In this document: positions 40,812 through 50,461 of the stretch, in pieces
How positions within the stretch are numbered: position 1 is the stretch's first letter
Layout: each line of letters opens with the position of its first letter
DNA from: Niallia sp. Man26
Lineage (GTDB): Bacteria; Bacillota; Bacilli; Bacillales; Cytobacillaceae
Reading direction: 5' to 3'
Assembly (NCBI RefSeq): GCF_022049065.2
Contig: NZ_CP095744.1
Span: 1,240,001 to 1,304,000, forward strand
DNA length: 64,000 nucleotides
Position numbers and translations under genes: made by a program
The notes under the pieces: generated by a model
Databases searched by the model: none
What the model was told of the DNA's origin: nothing
Seen by the model: only the letters and a program-made list of their open reading frames with translations

Positions 40812-40838
40812 GGCTTTCCAGAGTTGGGAAGCCTTTTT
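40812..40838 (+). terminator. Intrinsic terminator
   Basis: GGCTTTCC (40812-40819) pairs with GGGAAGCC (40825-40832), then TTTTTAT. Confidence 0.85.
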
Positions 40839-40924
40839 ATCAGGAAAGGTTAATGAAGGATTTTTACTCTATAAAAAAGAATATTAGTTTATAAACACAG
40901 TCTTTTAAAAGGAGTGAAAGGTAA

Positions 40925-41302
40925 ATGTTTAGTAGAGTCGGTCAAATTATGTTATATGTTCATAACCAAGATGAGGCAGTGAACTTCTGGACAGAAAAAT
41001 TAGGGTTTGCTGTAATCTCTGAAGAAAACAACAATCAAGGAATGAGATGGATTGAAATTGCTCCAAAAGAAGGAGCGGAAACGAGCATCATTTTGCATAA
41101 TAAAGAATTCGTTGCTAAAATGTCGCCAGGATTAAATCTTGCTACACCATCTTTAATGTTTTTCACAGACAATCTTGATCAATTATACAGTGAGTTAGTA
41201 AACAAAAAAATAACAGTTGGCGAGATTGTAAATATGCCATCTGGCCGAGTATTTAACTTTGCAGATAATGAAGAAAACTATTTTGCAGTAATGGAAAAAT
41301 AA
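40925..41302 (+). CDS. VOC-superfamily (glyoxalase-like) protein
   Basis: 125 residues in the one-module VOC size. MLYVHNQDEAVNFWTEKLGF and the final FADNEENYFAVMEK are typical of glyoxalase/bleomycin-resistance folds. AAAGGAGTG is upstream. Substrate unknown. Confidence 0.85.
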   Translation: MFSRVGQIMLYVHNQDEAVNFWTEKLGFAVISEENNNQGMRWIEIAPKEGAETSIILHNKEFVAKMSPGLNLATPSLMFFTDNLDQLYSELVNKKITVGEIVNMPSGRVFNFADNEENYFAVMEK

Positions 41303-41377
41303 CTCGTTAAAATAAGTATCTCCTCAAAAAACAATATGGGAAGAGGAAATAGAAACGGAGAGAAGAGGTATCGTAGT

Positions 41378-41824
41378 ATGGCCCGACACAACTACATCAT
41401 AAGCCCTTACCATCCTATGTATGCTGACCAGACGGTCAAGATGTGGAGAGACAGCAAGGAAAAAGCTATTGGTCAAAAAGAAGTTCATAGTATGGAAAAC
41501 CAGATTACCTTTTTAAATGATATATTGCCTGACAAATATAAAATAGAATTGGCGATAGCCGATAACAAAATCGTTGGAATGATTGCCTATAATGATAGGG
41601 AAATAAGCCAGCTTTATATCCATCTGGACTATCAAGGAATCGGGATAGGTCAAACATTATTAGACAAGGCAAAAGAACAATCCAGTGGGAAATTATCATT
41701 ATATACATTTGAAGTTAATGTAAACGCACAACGTTTTTATGAGAAGAATGGTTTTAGGATCATTGGCAGAGGACATGAAAATGAAGAGAATCTACCTGAT
41801 ATTCAATATGAATGGACAGTTTAA
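41378..41824 (+). CDS. GNAT-family N-acetyltransferase
   Basis: 148 residues from ATG 41378 (AGAAGAGGT upstream); the frame is open from 41336 without a site. Motif A SQLYIHLDYQGIGIGQTLLD, then FYEKNGFRIIGRG, the usual C-terminal RimI-like part. Substrate unknown. Confidence 0.8.
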   Translation: MARHNYIISPYHPMYADQTVKMWRDSKEKAIGQKEVHSMENQITFLNDILPDKYKIELAIADNKIVGMIAYNDREISQLYIHLDYQGIGIGQTLLDKAKEQSSGKLSLYTFEVNVNAQRFYEKNGFRIIGRGHENEENLPDIQYEWTV

Positions 41825-41986
41825 CAGCTAATATTTTCTATAGTAATCCGACTAGCTGAAATGATTGATCTGTGTATTACCAAGTATTTTCCATGGATGC
41901 TGTCGCTCTAGCGAATATGCTGACAATTCTTCCTTTACTAGGAGATAATAATAAAACTGAAAAACCGTGCTATAATTGGATATTTT

Positions 41987-42030
41987 AATAGTTAAAGGTC
42001 ATCAGAATTCCCTGATGACCTTTAACTATT
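41987..42030. terminator. Perfect 19-bp inverted repeat in an intergenic gap
   Basis: Arms 41987-42005 and 42012-42030 with loop AATTCC. There is no T run, so it may be a terminator of limited strength, a processed RNA hairpin or a miniature repeat. The rest of the 319-base gap (41825-42143) shows nothing else. Confidence 0.5.
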
Positions 42031-42143
42031 AGGATATGTAAATGGATAAAACCTCTTTTTTTACTTTCATATAAGCCCCAACCTAACATCTTACGGTAAA
42101 ATATTACTATTCGGATAATGTAAGCAGTAATGGAGGAAAAAAC

Positions 42144-43184
42144 TTGAAAAAAACGTGGATATTTATAATTATTTTCGCTGTTTCAGCAATGGTGGCTAGT
42201 GCCTATATTTATAATAATGCTAAAGCTAAAGGAGATAAGGAAATGATCCTTGGCTATACAACTGGAGATAATGATTCTTATAAATCACTGACATCCTTTC
42301 ATAAATATATAAACACGATAGCGACAGATACTTTTTCATTTAATGAAAATGGCTATATAGTAGGAGCGACACCAGAAAATGAACTGGGGTATGCAAAAAA
42401 GAAGCAGATAAAAACATATGCAGTTATTTCTAACTTTGGGGAAACTGATTTTGATGCAGAGTTAGCACATATAGTTATGACGGATAAGGAAGCAAAGAAT
42501 AGATTTATAAAACAACTGATAAGCTTATCGAAGGAAAATGGATATAGCGGAGTTAATATCGATTTTGAAGCAATTAACCCAATTGATCGTTCAAACTATT
42601 CTAATCTTATTAAAGCAGCCTCCTCCGCTCTGCATAAAGAAAAAGTGAAAACAATGGTATCTGTGCCGGCAAAATCATCCGATGATAAGAAGAATGATTG
42701 GACTTGGCCGTATGATTACAAACAAATTGGCAAATATGCCGATTATGTTCAAGTGATGACGTATGATGAACATGGTTCTTGGGGAGATTCTGGCTCTATA
42801 GCAAGTAGAGATTGGTTACAGGATACATTGGACTATTCAATAAAAAATATAAAATCAAAGAAAATACTTATGGGGATTCCAGCGTATGGATATGATTGGA
42901 ATCTGGATGACTCTGCACAAAATAAACTAGTGCAGTGGGATTATATTCAGGAGCTTTTGAAAAAACATAAAGTAAAACCTACATATGATAAAGTGACAGC
43001 GTCTGTATTTTTTACTTATAATGATAATCAGAAGCAAAAGCATGTTGTCTGGTATGAAAATGTATTAACCATTGAGAAGAAAACAAAACTCGTAAAAAAA
43101 TATAAACTTGGCGGTGTATCAGTCTATGCACTTGGCCATGAATCAACAAGCTTTTGGAAAGCGATTCAGCAAGGGATTAAATAA
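42144..43184 (+). CDS. Glycosyl hydrolase family 18 protein, membrane-anchored or secreted
   Basis: 346 residues. N-terminal signal-anchor TWIFIIIFAVSAMVASAYIY, then a GH18 barrel with the catalytic motif GVNIDFEAI (D-x-E, Glu as acid), VQVMTYDEHG and MGIPAYGYDW. Related Bacillus enzymes (YdhD, SleL) cut peptidoglycan glycan, often in spores; no LysM domains here. The TTG start is supported by GGAGG. Confidence 0.88.
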   Translation: MKKTWIFIIIFAVSAMVASAYIYNNAKAKGDKEMILGYTTGDNDSYKSLTSFHKYINTIATDTFSFNENGYIVGATPENELGYAKKKQIKTYAVISNFGETDFDAELAHIVMTDKEAKNRFIKQLISLSKENGYSGVNIDFEAINPIDRSNYSNLIKAASSALHKEKVKTMVSVPAKSSDDKKNDWTWPYDYKQIGKYADYVQVMTYDEHGSWGDSGSIASRDWLQDTLDYSIKNIKSKKILMGIPAYGYDWNLDDSAQNKLVQWDYIQELLKKHKVKPTYDKVTASVFFTYNDNQKQKHVVWYENVLTIEKKTKLVKKYKLGGVSVYALGHESTSFWKAIQQGIK

Positions 43185-43204
43185 GTTTACTATTCTATGA
43201 ACTA

Positions 43205-43242
43205 AAACAGAGACAATTCTTCAAATTGTCTCTGTTTTTAAT
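43205..43242. terminator. Intrinsic terminator between convergent genes
   Basis: AAACAGAGACAATT (43205-43218) pairs with AATTGTCTCTGTTT (43224-43237), then TTAATT. Confidence 0.88.
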
Positions 43243-43243
43243 T

Positions 43244-44125
43244 CTATTTTTTAATGACTTTAGGCTCCCGATATCTCTCTAATACAAAATCAATAAAATG
43301 CCTGCAGGCAATCGGCAGTACTCGTTTGTCTTTGTATGCAAGGCTGATGGTGCGTACAACAGAAGGGATGAGTGGTTTTGTGCTGATGCGGTAAGGGCAT
43401 CTTTGGAGCACAAGACCAGGCAAAATAGAAATGCCAAGTCCCTGTTCTATCATGGACATAATCGTATAGTCATCATGTACGTGGTAGTGAATATTTGGTT
43501 CAAAACGGTGTTGCTCAAAAGTAGTCAAAGCTTCACTGACTTCACCTTCCTCTAACAGAATGAAGGGATCTTCGGTCAAGCTGTGGAGGGGAATACGATC
43601 AAGGCTTGCCAATGGATGATCTACTGGCAAGACAGCAAGCATATCATCAGCTTGTAATCTGATTATTGTCAGATTTGTTATTCCATATGGATTTACAAAG
43701 CCAAAATCGACACTTCCTTCTTTAATCCAATTGGCGATGTCCGTATAATCTCCTTGATGCAGTTCAAAATGAACAGCTGGATAATTCTCTTTAAAATCCT
43801 TCATTAGTCTTGGTAGCCACTGGCTGGAGACACTCGAAAAGGTGCCAATCCGTATAAGCCCGCTTTCAAGACCTTCCATTTCTTTTCGTCTCTCAATCAG
43901 CTCTCGATGAGAATTATATATTTTCCTGATGAATGGGAGAAGTTCTTCTCCGTCAGGGGTCAGTGTTATCCCTGTTCGAGATCGTATGATTAATGTAGAT
44001 GAAAGCTCTTTTTCAAGTGTATGTATCATTTGACTGACGGCTGATTGCGTATAGCCAAGCTGTTCGGCAGCTTTCGTAAAACTGCCTGTTTCAATCGCTT
44101 TGATAAAGGCGTAATATGGATTCAT
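43244..44125 (-). CDS. LysR-family transcriptional regulator
   Basis: 293 residues. HTH FTKAAEQLGYTQSAVSQMIH near the N-terminus, then the periplasmic-binding-type effector domain (LIRIGTFSSVSSQWLPRLMK). The open frame extends far upstream, but GGAGG 7 bases before MNPYYAF fixes the start. Divergent from an EamA transporter, so it probably regulates the EamA genes. Confidence 0.9.
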   Translation of the reverse strand: MNPYYAFIKAIETGSFTKAAEQLGYTQSAVSQMIHTLEKELSSTLIIRSRTGITLTPDGEELLPFIRKIYNSHRELIERRKEMEGLESGLIRIGTFSSVSSQWLPRLMKDFKENYPAVHFELHQGDYTDIANWIKEGSVDFGFVNPYGITNLTIIRLQADDMLAVLPVDHPLASLDRIPLHSLTEDPFILLEEGEVSEALTTFEQHRFEPNIHYHVHDDYTIMSMIEQGLGISILPGLVLQRCPYRISTKPLIPSVVRTISLAYKDKRVLPIACRHFIDFVLERYREPKVIKK

Positions 44126-44249
44126 TTCCATCCCTCCTAAAGCATTAGGGTTTCTAATGGTTAAATTATAAATATTCGTTTTACTAATGTAAATACAGTT
44201 GCTAATATAAATCCAGAAGAATATAAGTAGAGGGAAGGGCTTAGGCACT

Positions 44250-45158
44250 ATGACACAAAAAAAGGCAAATTTGATTTTAGCTACTGTCTCGATGGGATGG
44301 GGAACTTCATATATTTTTATGAAGCTTTTGGCTGATACCGTATCACCTATGACAATGGTGTCCCTGCGATTTGGGATTGCATTTATCGTAATGGCTTTAT
44401 TGTTTTCAAAACGGATTTTTCCAATAGATAGGAAGACATTGAAAAATAGTATGATTACAGGATTGCTTTTATTAGGAATTTTTATGTTTCTTTCAATTGG
44501 AATGAAAAGCACCACCGCATCCACTGCAGGTTTCCTGACTAGCACAACAGTGATTTTAGTTCCTGTTTTGCAAGCAATTATTAATCGGAAATGGCCAAGT
44601 ACAAAGATTACTTTAGGAGTTATCATTGTGTCTATCGGACTTTCGCTTCTGTCATTAGGCGATGACTTTGCCTTGTCAGCTGGAGCTCTCTACTGTTTAG
44701 CTGGAGCACTTTTTTATGCAGTGCATATTATCGTGACAAACCGCTTTATAAAGGTAGCAGATCCATTAAAGCTCGGTGTGTATCAGCTTGGTTTTGCGGC
44801 CATTTATGCTGCGATTAGCGGGATATTCCTATTTGGTAATCTCACGCTGCCTCAAGCGGGGATGGATTGGTTGGCAATTCTCGGTTTAGCGCTGATTTGT
44901 TCTGCATATGGATTTGTAATGCAGCCGATTGCGCAAAAGCATACTACACCTGAAATGACAGGGTTTTTATTTGCGCTGGAGCCGATTTTTGCAGCCGTGT
45001 TTGCCTTTGTTTTTCTCCAGGAAAATATCGGCCTGCAAGGATATGTAGGGGCATTACTTGTGCTTTGTGGCGTGTTGACCGCAAGTATGAACACAGATAA
45101 GATAGGAAAAGCAAAAAGGAAGCAGCAAGTTGAACTAAAGACAAAACAGCCTGTGTAA
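44250..45158 (+). CDS. EamA/DMT-family transporter
   Basis: 302 residues, ten spans, two EamA repeats (GWGTSYIFMKLLADTVSPMT; LEPIFAAVFAFVFLQENIGL). The C-terminal tail is basic. Divergent from the LysR regulator and followed by another EamA gene. Metabolite exporter, substrate unknown. Confidence 0.88.
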   Translation: MTQKKANLILATVSMGWGTSYIFMKLLADTVSPMTMVSLRFGIAFIVMALLFSKRIFPIDRKTLKNSMITGLLLLGIFMFLSIGMKSTTASTAGFLTSTTVILVPVLQAIINRKWPSTKITLGVIIVSIGLSLLSLGDDFALSAGALYCLAGALFYAVHIIVTNRFIKVADPLKLGVYQLGFAAIYAAISGIFLFGNLTLPQAGMDWLAILGLALICSAYGFVMQPIAQKHTTPEMTGFLFALEPIFAAVFAFVFLQENIGLQGYVGALLVLCGVLTASMNTDKIGKAKRKQQVELKTKQPV

Positions 45159-45257
45159 AAATCACAATAGAGCGTATTATTTGTAGTCTGAACACGTTTG
45201 AGATACTCTTTTCATGGGAGAAATACTGCTTTTAAACATAGGGGAGAGGTTAAACCG

Positions 45258-46160
45258 ATGAATAAAATATCTCGAACAAGAACAGTATTGCTTCTGACTT
45301 TTCTCGTTATTGTCTGGGGAGTCAACTGGCCGTTATCTAAAATGGCGCTTAGCTACACACCTCCATTGCTGTTTGCAGGAATTAGAACAGTACTTGGAGG
45401 ATTGATATTGCTTGTGTTTGCATTGCCAAGAATAAAGCAATTAAGATTTAAAGAAACATGGCACTTATACGTAATTTCTGCAATATTAAACATCATCATA
45501 TTTTACGGATTTCAAACAGTAGGCTTAGGCTATATGCCAGCTGGATTATTTTCAAGCATCGTCTTTATTGAACCAGTTCTGCTGGGAATATTCTCATGGA
45601 TTTGGCTTGGAGAGTCTATGTACGGGTGGAAAATCATCGGCTTGATACTTGGCTTTGCTGGTGTTGCCATTATCAGTACTGGCGGGTTAACAGGTGATAT
45701 CTCTATGCTTGGTATTCTACTTGCGCTTGGTTCAGCAATTGGCTGGGGATTAGGAACTGTATTTGTTAAGAAGACAGGTAGTTCTGTTGATTCTATTTGG
45801 ATGGTCACAATGCAGCTCCTCATTGGAGGGCTTTTCCTGTTAGGTGTAGGTTCAAGCATAGAAAGCTGGTCAAGTATTGAGTGGCAAATGCTGTTTATTG
45901 CTAATTTGCTGTTCATTTCCATCTTTGTCATCGCCTTTGGGTGGCTTGCTTACTTCACCCTAGTAGGCTCTGGAGAAGCAAGCAAAGTAGGTTCCTACAC
46001 CTTTCTCATCCCGCTGATTGCGATTTTTTGCAGCTCTATCGTTTTAAATGAATCGATTACTTTCAAGCTTGTGCTTGGACTTATCTGTATCATCATCAGT
46101 ATCTGTTTTGTGAATATTAAGCTGAAACCAAGACGAGTGAAAACTCAAATAGAAGGATAA
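45258..46160 (+). CDS. EamA/DMT-family transporter
   Basis: 300 residues. WGVNWPLSKMALSYTPPLLF and the second repeat AIGWGLGTVFVKKTGSSVDS to YTFLIPLIAIFCSSIVLNES mark two EamA halves. ATG 45258 has GGGGAGAGG before it. Probably in one operon with the preceding exporter. Confidence 0.88.
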   Translation: MNKISRTRTVLLLTFLVIVWGVNWPLSKMALSYTPPLLFAGIRTVLGGLILLVFALPRIKQLRFKETWHLYVISAILNIIIFYGFQTVGLGYMPAGLFSSIVFIEPVLLGIFSWIWLGESMYGWKIIGLILGFAGVAIISTGGLTGDISMLGILLALGSAIGWGLGTVFVKKTGSSVDSIWMVTMQLLIGGLFLLGVGSSIESWSSIEWQMLFIANLLFISIFVIAFGWLAYFTLVGSGEASKVGSYTFLIPLIAIFCSSIVLNESITFKLVLGLICIIISICFVNIKLKPRRVKTQIEG

Positions 46161-46174
46161 ATTTATCTCCATGA

Positions 46175-46208
46175 AAAGAGCCTTTTGTGTGTAAAAGGCT
46201 CTTTGATT
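46175..46208 (+). terminator. Intrinsic terminator
   Basis: AAAGAGCCTTTT (46175-46186) pairs with AAAAGGCTCTTT (46193-46204), followed by GATTTTT. Confidence 0.85.
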
Positions 46209-46401
46209 TTTTGCCGGCAAACTATAAATTTTATTAAAATCTATCAAAAAATACAAAATGTGGAATATTACATAAGCTGCGAAGGATTAAAACCAAGAAA
46301 TTTGTTATTTTTGCTTGCATCCCGCGCCTGAACATAATAATGTTGATATAGCCTTTTTATAAAATGAACATATAGGAGTAATTTCAATCAGGGGGTAACA
46401 A

Positions 46402-46650
46402 ATGTCACAAGCACGTCATCATGAGCTGACCATAATAGACTTTGAAAAGACAGGTCAGCAAACTATATTTGTAAAGTTAGCAGGTTTTGATGCTAACTTA
46501 GAGAAAAACTTTGCCGGCGAGGTGAAATTTGTCGGAGCTATGCCGTACGGAGATCTTATACATGCCAAAAGATCATTTTTGTCTGCTGAATGCAGAGAAT
46601 ATATTCAGTCATTGTTGGTGGATAAGTATAGTTCTGGGGCATTTAATTAA
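46402..46650 (+). CDS. Hypothetical protein, 82 aa
   Basis: Soluble mixed fold (LTIIDFEKTGQQTIFVKLAG; GDLIHAKRSFLSAECREYI). GGGGG upstream of the ATG. First of three tightly spaced genes ending in a Nudix hydrolase. Family not recognised. Confidence 0.6.
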   Translation: MSQARHHELTIIDFEKTGQQTIFVKLAGFDANLEKNFAGEVKFVGAMPYGDLIHAKRSFLSAECREYIQSLLVDKYSSGAFN

Positions 46651-46664
46651 TAAGGGGGGGTAGC

Positions 46665-47039
46665 ATGAAAGTAGTGAGTGCAAAAGATTGTGGGAACTCC
46701 CCTAAGAAGCTTTTTATCCAAAATCATCTTATAGCTTCCGCAAAAAAAGACATTTTTGAGCTGGAAGCAACTTTCGCTGCTGATATTATTTGGACAATAG
46801 CAGGGAGTGACAGAATTTGTGGAAAAAAAGAAGTATTAGATAGCTTCAATAAAAATTGCACTGATAACATAGTGGAAGTCGGAATCCATCATATTATTAC
46901 ACATGGCAGTACGGCCGCCGCTAACGGCAGCTATAAAACAGCTAATAACAGCCAAATTTCCTTCTGTCATGTTTACAGCTTCGTTAGTGCTGGTAAAAAT
47001 ATCATTAAGGAAATGACTACATATTTAATAAGAGTATAA
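46665..47039 (+). CDS. SnoaL/NTF2-like protein
   Basis: 124 residues. An N-terminal helix, then FAADIIWTIAGSDRICGKKE and repeated beta strands ending HVYSFVSAGKNIIKEMTTYL, the cone-shaped SnoaL-like fold. AAGGGGGG upstream. Ligand unknown. Between an unknown gene and a Nudix gene, 14 and 12 bases apart. Confidence 0.7.
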   Translation: MKVVSAKDCGNSPKKLFIQNHLIASAKKDIFELEATFAADIIWTIAGSDRICGKKEVLDSFNKNCTDNIVEVGIHHIITHGSTAAANGSYKTANNSQISFCHVYSFVSAGKNIIKEMTTYLIRV

Positions 47040-47051
47040 GGGGGTAAGTAA

Positions 47052-47669
47052 ATGGAACCTAAATGGCTGGAATGGTCGAAGCAACTACAAGCGATTTCCC
47101 AAGCAGGCTTATCGTATTCAAAGGATGTATATGATATAGAAAGGTTCGAAGCAATCCGTAAAATAAGTGTAGAGATAATGGCTATGCATACAGAGGTGGA
47201 TTCCACTATTATTAAAGACTTGTTTGCCAATGAAACAGGGTATGCCACCCCAAAGGTAGATATTAGAGCAGCTGTGTTTAAAAATAACAGAATCTTATTG
47301 GTGAAAGAAAAGACTGACGGTAAATGGGCGCTACCTGGCGGCTGGGGAGATATTGGACTGTCACCAAGTGAAGTGGCTGTTAAAGAAGTGAAAGAGGAAT
47401 CGGGGTTTGATGTGAAAGCAACAAAATTAATGGCTGTGTTTGATAAGAAATTTCATGGCCATCCACCGTCTCCTTCACATGTATATAAGATACTAATAAA
47501 CTGTAAAATTATTGGCGGAAATGCTGAGGTTGGAATAGAAACAAGTGAAGTTCAATTTTTTGCGGAGGATGCGTTGCCGCCTTTATCTCTGCCAAGAAAT
47601 ACAGAAGCACAAATCCAGATAGCTTTTAAACATCATTATAACGCTAATGAGCCAGTTTATTTTGATTAA
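47052..47669 (+). CDS. Nudix hydrolase with N-terminal helical domain
   Basis: 205 residues. An N-terminal Nudix_N-like helical region (residues 1-65) and the Nudix box GGWGDIGLSPSEVAVKEVKE then ESGF, with Lys in the usual Arg place. Members act on ADP-ribose and other nucleotide sugars. GGGGG precedes the ATG. Confidence 0.85.
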   Translation: MEPKWLEWSKQLQAISQAGLSYSKDVYDIERFEAIRKISVEIMAMHTEVDSTIIKDLFANETGYATPKVDIRAAVFKNNRILLVKEKTDGKWALPGGWGDIGLSPSEVAVKEVKEESGFDVKATKLMAVFDKKFHGHPPSPSHVYKILINCKIIGGNAEVGIETSEVQFFAEDALPPLSLPRNTEAQIQIAFKHHYNANEPVYFD

Positions 47670-47692
47670 TCCTTAAAAAAGTTTTTTTTGTA

Positions 47693-47806
47693 TTGACACT
47701 TACTAATATTTGTTTTATTATTATCTCATATTCAAGATATCTTAAATCGAGATAAACAAAAAAGTTTTTGCTTTTATTTTTGTTAAATATCTCGAATTCG
47801 AAATAA
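47693..47806 (+). promoter_or_regulatory. Promoter with three MhqR-like operators
   Basis: TTGACA (47693-47698), 17 bases, TATTAT (47716-47721). Then come TTATCTCATATTCAAGATAT (47721-47740), ATATCTTAAATCGAGATAAA (47737-47756) and ATATCTCGAATTCGAAATAA (47787-47806). They match the TATCTCGAATTCGAGATA consensus known for the MarR-type repressor MhqR, which senses quinones in B. subtilis. Confidence 0.8.
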
Positions 47807-47899
47807 ATTCACTTAACAGTGGATGCAATTACAAGTGTAAGTAAACAATGAAATGGAAAATGCTAAAGATTATGAATTAATGAAGCGGAGGAAGAAATA

Positions 47900-48838
47900 A
47901 TGAGCAAAAAAACAATGGGAATTCACCACATTACAGCAATTGTCGGCCATCCACAAGAAAATGTAGACTTTTATGCAGGGGTTCTAGGCTTAAGATTAGT
48001 AAAGCAAACAGTCAACTTCGATGATCCAGGAACATATCATCTATACTTTGGTAATGAAGGAGGAAAACCTGGTACCATCATCACCTTCTTTCCATGGGCC
48101 GGAGCAAAACAAGGAGTAATCGGAGATGGGCAAGTTGGTGTTACTGCGTATGCAGTGCCAGCAGGAGCAATGGCATTCTGGGAAAAAAGGCTGGAAAGTT
48201 TCCAAATACCATTTACTAAAATGGAGAGATTTGGAGAACAGTATCTTGAATTCGATGACCCACATGGTCTTCATCTAGAAATAGTCGAAAGAGCAGACGG
48301 AGAAACAAACACATGGACTTTTGGTGGCGTGACTCCAGAAGTCGCAATAAAAGGTTTTGCTGGAGCTACTTTATTATCCGCACAGCCAGAAAAAACGGCT
48401 GACTTGCTGGAAAATGTGATGGGTCTTGAATTAGTCGGCAAAGAAGGAGATTTTGCCCGCTACCGTGCAACAGCTGATATTGGTAGTATCATCGATCTGA
48501 AATTAACATCTATTGGCCGCGGTCAGATGGGAGTCGGAACAGTCCACCATATTGCATGGCGTGCTATTGATGACGCAGACCACTTAGATTGGCAGGAATA
48601 TATTGCAGACAATGGTTATGGAGTAACAGCTGTTCGTGATAGAAACTACTTTAATGCCATTTACTTTAAAGAACACGGAGAAATTTTATTCGAGATTGCA
48701 ACAGATCCTCCAGGATTTGCGCATGATGAATCTCAACAAACAATGGGAGAGAGTTTAAAGCTGCCAGCTCAATACGAGCAGCATAGAGCACAGCTTGAAA
48801 AAGTGCTTATTCCGATAGAAGTAAAACCACTTGATTAA
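47900..48838 (+). CDS. Ring-cleaving dioxygenase (MhqA/MhqO-like)
   Basis: 312 residues with two VOC modules. Metal-binding residues are in GIHHITAIVGHPQENVDFYA, VHHIAWRAID and EILFEIATDPPGF, the MhqA/E/O pattern. Proposed to open hydroquinone rings or form adducts. GCGGAGG upstream. Under three MhqR-like operators and followed by a DoxX gene. Confidence 0.88.
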   Translation: MSKKTMGIHHITAIVGHPQENVDFYAGVLGLRLVKQTVNFDDPGTYHLYFGNEGGKPGTIITFFPWAGAKQGVIGDGQVGVTAYAVPAGAMAFWEKRLESFQIPFTKMERFGEQYLEFDDPHGLHLEIVERADGETNTWTFGGVTPEVAIKGFAGATLLSAQPEKTADLLENVMGLELVGKEGDFARYRATADIGSIIDLKLTSIGRGQMGVGTVHHIAWRAIDDADHLDWQEYIADNGYGVTAVRDRNYFNAIYFKEHGEILFEIATDPPGFAHDESQQTMGESLKLPAQYEQHRAQLEKVLIPIEVKPLD

Positions 48839-48845
48839 CAGGGCA

Positions 48846-48865
48846 GAAGCCATTTCAATGGCTTC
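48846..48865 (+). terminator. Short hairpin between dioxygenase and doxX
   Basis: GAAGCCATT pairs with AATGGCTTC across TC. No T run; it may attenuate rather than stop transcription into the DoxX gene. Confidence 0.5.
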
Positions 48866-48927
48866 ACCCGCCAGGTTTTTAGATAGCATTCGTAAAATAA
48901 AATGGAATAAAAAAGGAGAAGATAGTA

Positions 48928-49317
48928 ATGGAAGATGTAGGTTTGCTTATAATTAGAATAATGGTTGGAATTGTGTTTTTATATTATGGATCTCAGAAGC
49001 TGTTTGGCTTATTTGGAGGACATGGTATTAAAGGAACAGGCGGATGGTTTGAGTCAATCGGTGTAAAGCCAGGTATTCCGGCAGCGTTTTTAAGCGGTCT
49101 GGGCGAATTTGTAAGTGGGATTTTAATGATTCTCGGTTTGTTTTTACCTGTAGCAGCAGTTATTATAACCATTATTATGGCAGGAGCAATTGTAAAGGTG
49201 CATGGTTCTAAAGGCTTCGCTGCTGGTGGTGGCGGGTTTGAATATAACCTAATGCTAATAGTTGTGGCAATAGGACTTGCATTAATTGGTCCAGGAGCAT
49301 TTGCATTAAGTTTATAA
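48928..49317 (+). CDS. DoxX-family membrane protein (MhqP-like)
   Basis: 129 residues, four spans. [32 protein letters not shown] and [16 protein letters not shown] are the DoxX signature. AAAAGGAG upstream. In B. subtilis mhqP follows mhqO in the quinone-resistance operon; here it lies between two dioxygenase genes. Confidence 0.85.
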   Translation: MEDVGLLIIRIMVGIVFLYYGSQKLFGLFGGHGIKGTGGWFESIGVKPGIPAAFLSGLGEFVSGILMILGLFLPVAAVIITIIMAGAIVKVHGSKGFAAGGGGFEYNLMLIVVAIGLALIGPGAFALSL

Positions 49318-49341
49318 TGAAAATTTAGAGGTACACTAGTA

Positions 49342-49441
49342 TTGACCGTAATAACAGTTAATGTTATAATTATCACGAATTAGAGATATTTTAATTAAAG
49401 GTATTTATATTTTTTTCGCTCATATCTCGAAATCGAGATAA
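49342..49441 (+). promoter_or_regulatory. Promoter with two MhqR-like operators
   Basis: TTGACC (49342-49347), 17 bases, TATAAT (49365-49370). TATCACGAATTAGAGATATT (49371-49390) follows directly and ATATCTCGAAATCGAGATAA (49422-49441) lies just before the ribosome site. Same operator type as at 47721-47806. Confidence 0.82.
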
Positions 49442-49461
49442 AAAATAGGAGGATAACTTAC

Positions 49462-50445
49462 ATGAATGAGTTAAAAGGACTTCATCACATTACCGCTATA
49501 ACTAGCAGCGCTGAAAAAATTTATGAATTTTTCACATACGTTTTAGGATTGCGTCTCGTGAAAAAAACAGTCAATCAAGATGACATTCAAACATATCATT
49601 TATACTTTACTGATGATGTTGGAAGTCCTGGGACAGATATGACATTCTTTGATTTCCCTGGTATTCCAAAGGGAGTGCATGGCACAAACGAGATTTCCAA
49701 AACCTCCTTCCGCGTGCCGACAGATGCAGCTCTTGAGTATTGGGTGAAACGTTTTGACAAATACGATGTGAAGCATAAAGGTATTCAAGAACAATTTGGG
49801 AAAAAGATACTTTCATTTGCTGATTTTGATGACCAGCAATATCAGTTGATTTCAGATGAACAGAATGAAGGGGTTGCAGCAGGTACACCTTGGCAAAATG
49901 GTCCAGTTCCATTGGAAAATGCTATTACTGGACTTGGCCCAATCTTTGTTCGCACCTCTTACTTTGATTATTTCAAAGAAGTGTTAGAAAAAGTATTTTT
50001 AATGAGAGAAGCAGCTCAGGAAGGCTCCTTCCATCTGTTTGAAATGGGAGAAGGCGGCAACGGAGCACAAGTTATTGTGGAATTCAATAATACCCTTCCA
50101 CAAGCAAGACAAGGCTTCGGTACTGTTCACCATGCTGCCTTCCGCGTTGCCGATCGCAAAGAATTAGATCAGTGGCAAAGCCGTTTAGCAAGCTTTAAGT
50201 TGCCAAACTCCGGGTTTGTAGAGCGCTACTACTTCGGATCACTGTACTCTAATGTTGCACCACAAATATTATTCGAACTAGCAACAGATGGGCCTGGGTT
50301 TATGGGGGATGAGCCATATGAAACACTCGGCGAAAAATTATCACTGCCACCATTTTTTGAATCAAAACGGGAAGAGATTGAGAAGCTTGTCCGCCCGATT
50401 AACACTGTTCGCAGCAATTTAGAAATAGACAAAGAATACTTGTAA
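49462..50445 (+). CDS. Ring-cleaving dioxygenase (MhqO-like)
   Basis: 327 residues, two VOC modules: LKGLHHITAITSSAEKIYEF, GTVHHAAFRVADRKELDQWQ and QILFELATDGPGFMGDEPYE. TAGGAGG upstream. Paralogous to the gene at 47900. Expected role is quinone/electrophile tolerance under an MhqR-like repressor. Confidence 0.88.
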   Translation: MNELKGLHHITAITSSAEKIYEFFTYVLGLRLVKKTVNQDDIQTYHLYFTDDVGSPGTDMTFFDFPGIPKGVHGTNEISKTSFRVPTDAALEYWVKRFDKYDVKHKGIQEQFGKKILSFADFDDQQYQLISDEQNEGVAAGTPWQNGPVPLENAITGLGPIFVRTSYFDYFKEVLEKVFLMREAAQEGSFHLFEMGEGGNGAQVIVEFNNTLPQARQGFGTVHHAAFRVADRKELDQWQSRLASFKLPNSGFVERYYFGSLYSNVAPQILFELATDGPGFMGDEPYETLGEKLSLPPFFESKREEIEKLVRPINTVRSNLEIDKEYL

Positions 50446-50461
50446 TAAAAGGGGAATGAAC

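Noticed and set aside
44126..44626. N-terminal extension of the LysR gene
   Set aside because: The frame is open upstream, but it overlaps the EamA coding region, and GGAGG sits just before MNPYYAF, the normal LysR start.
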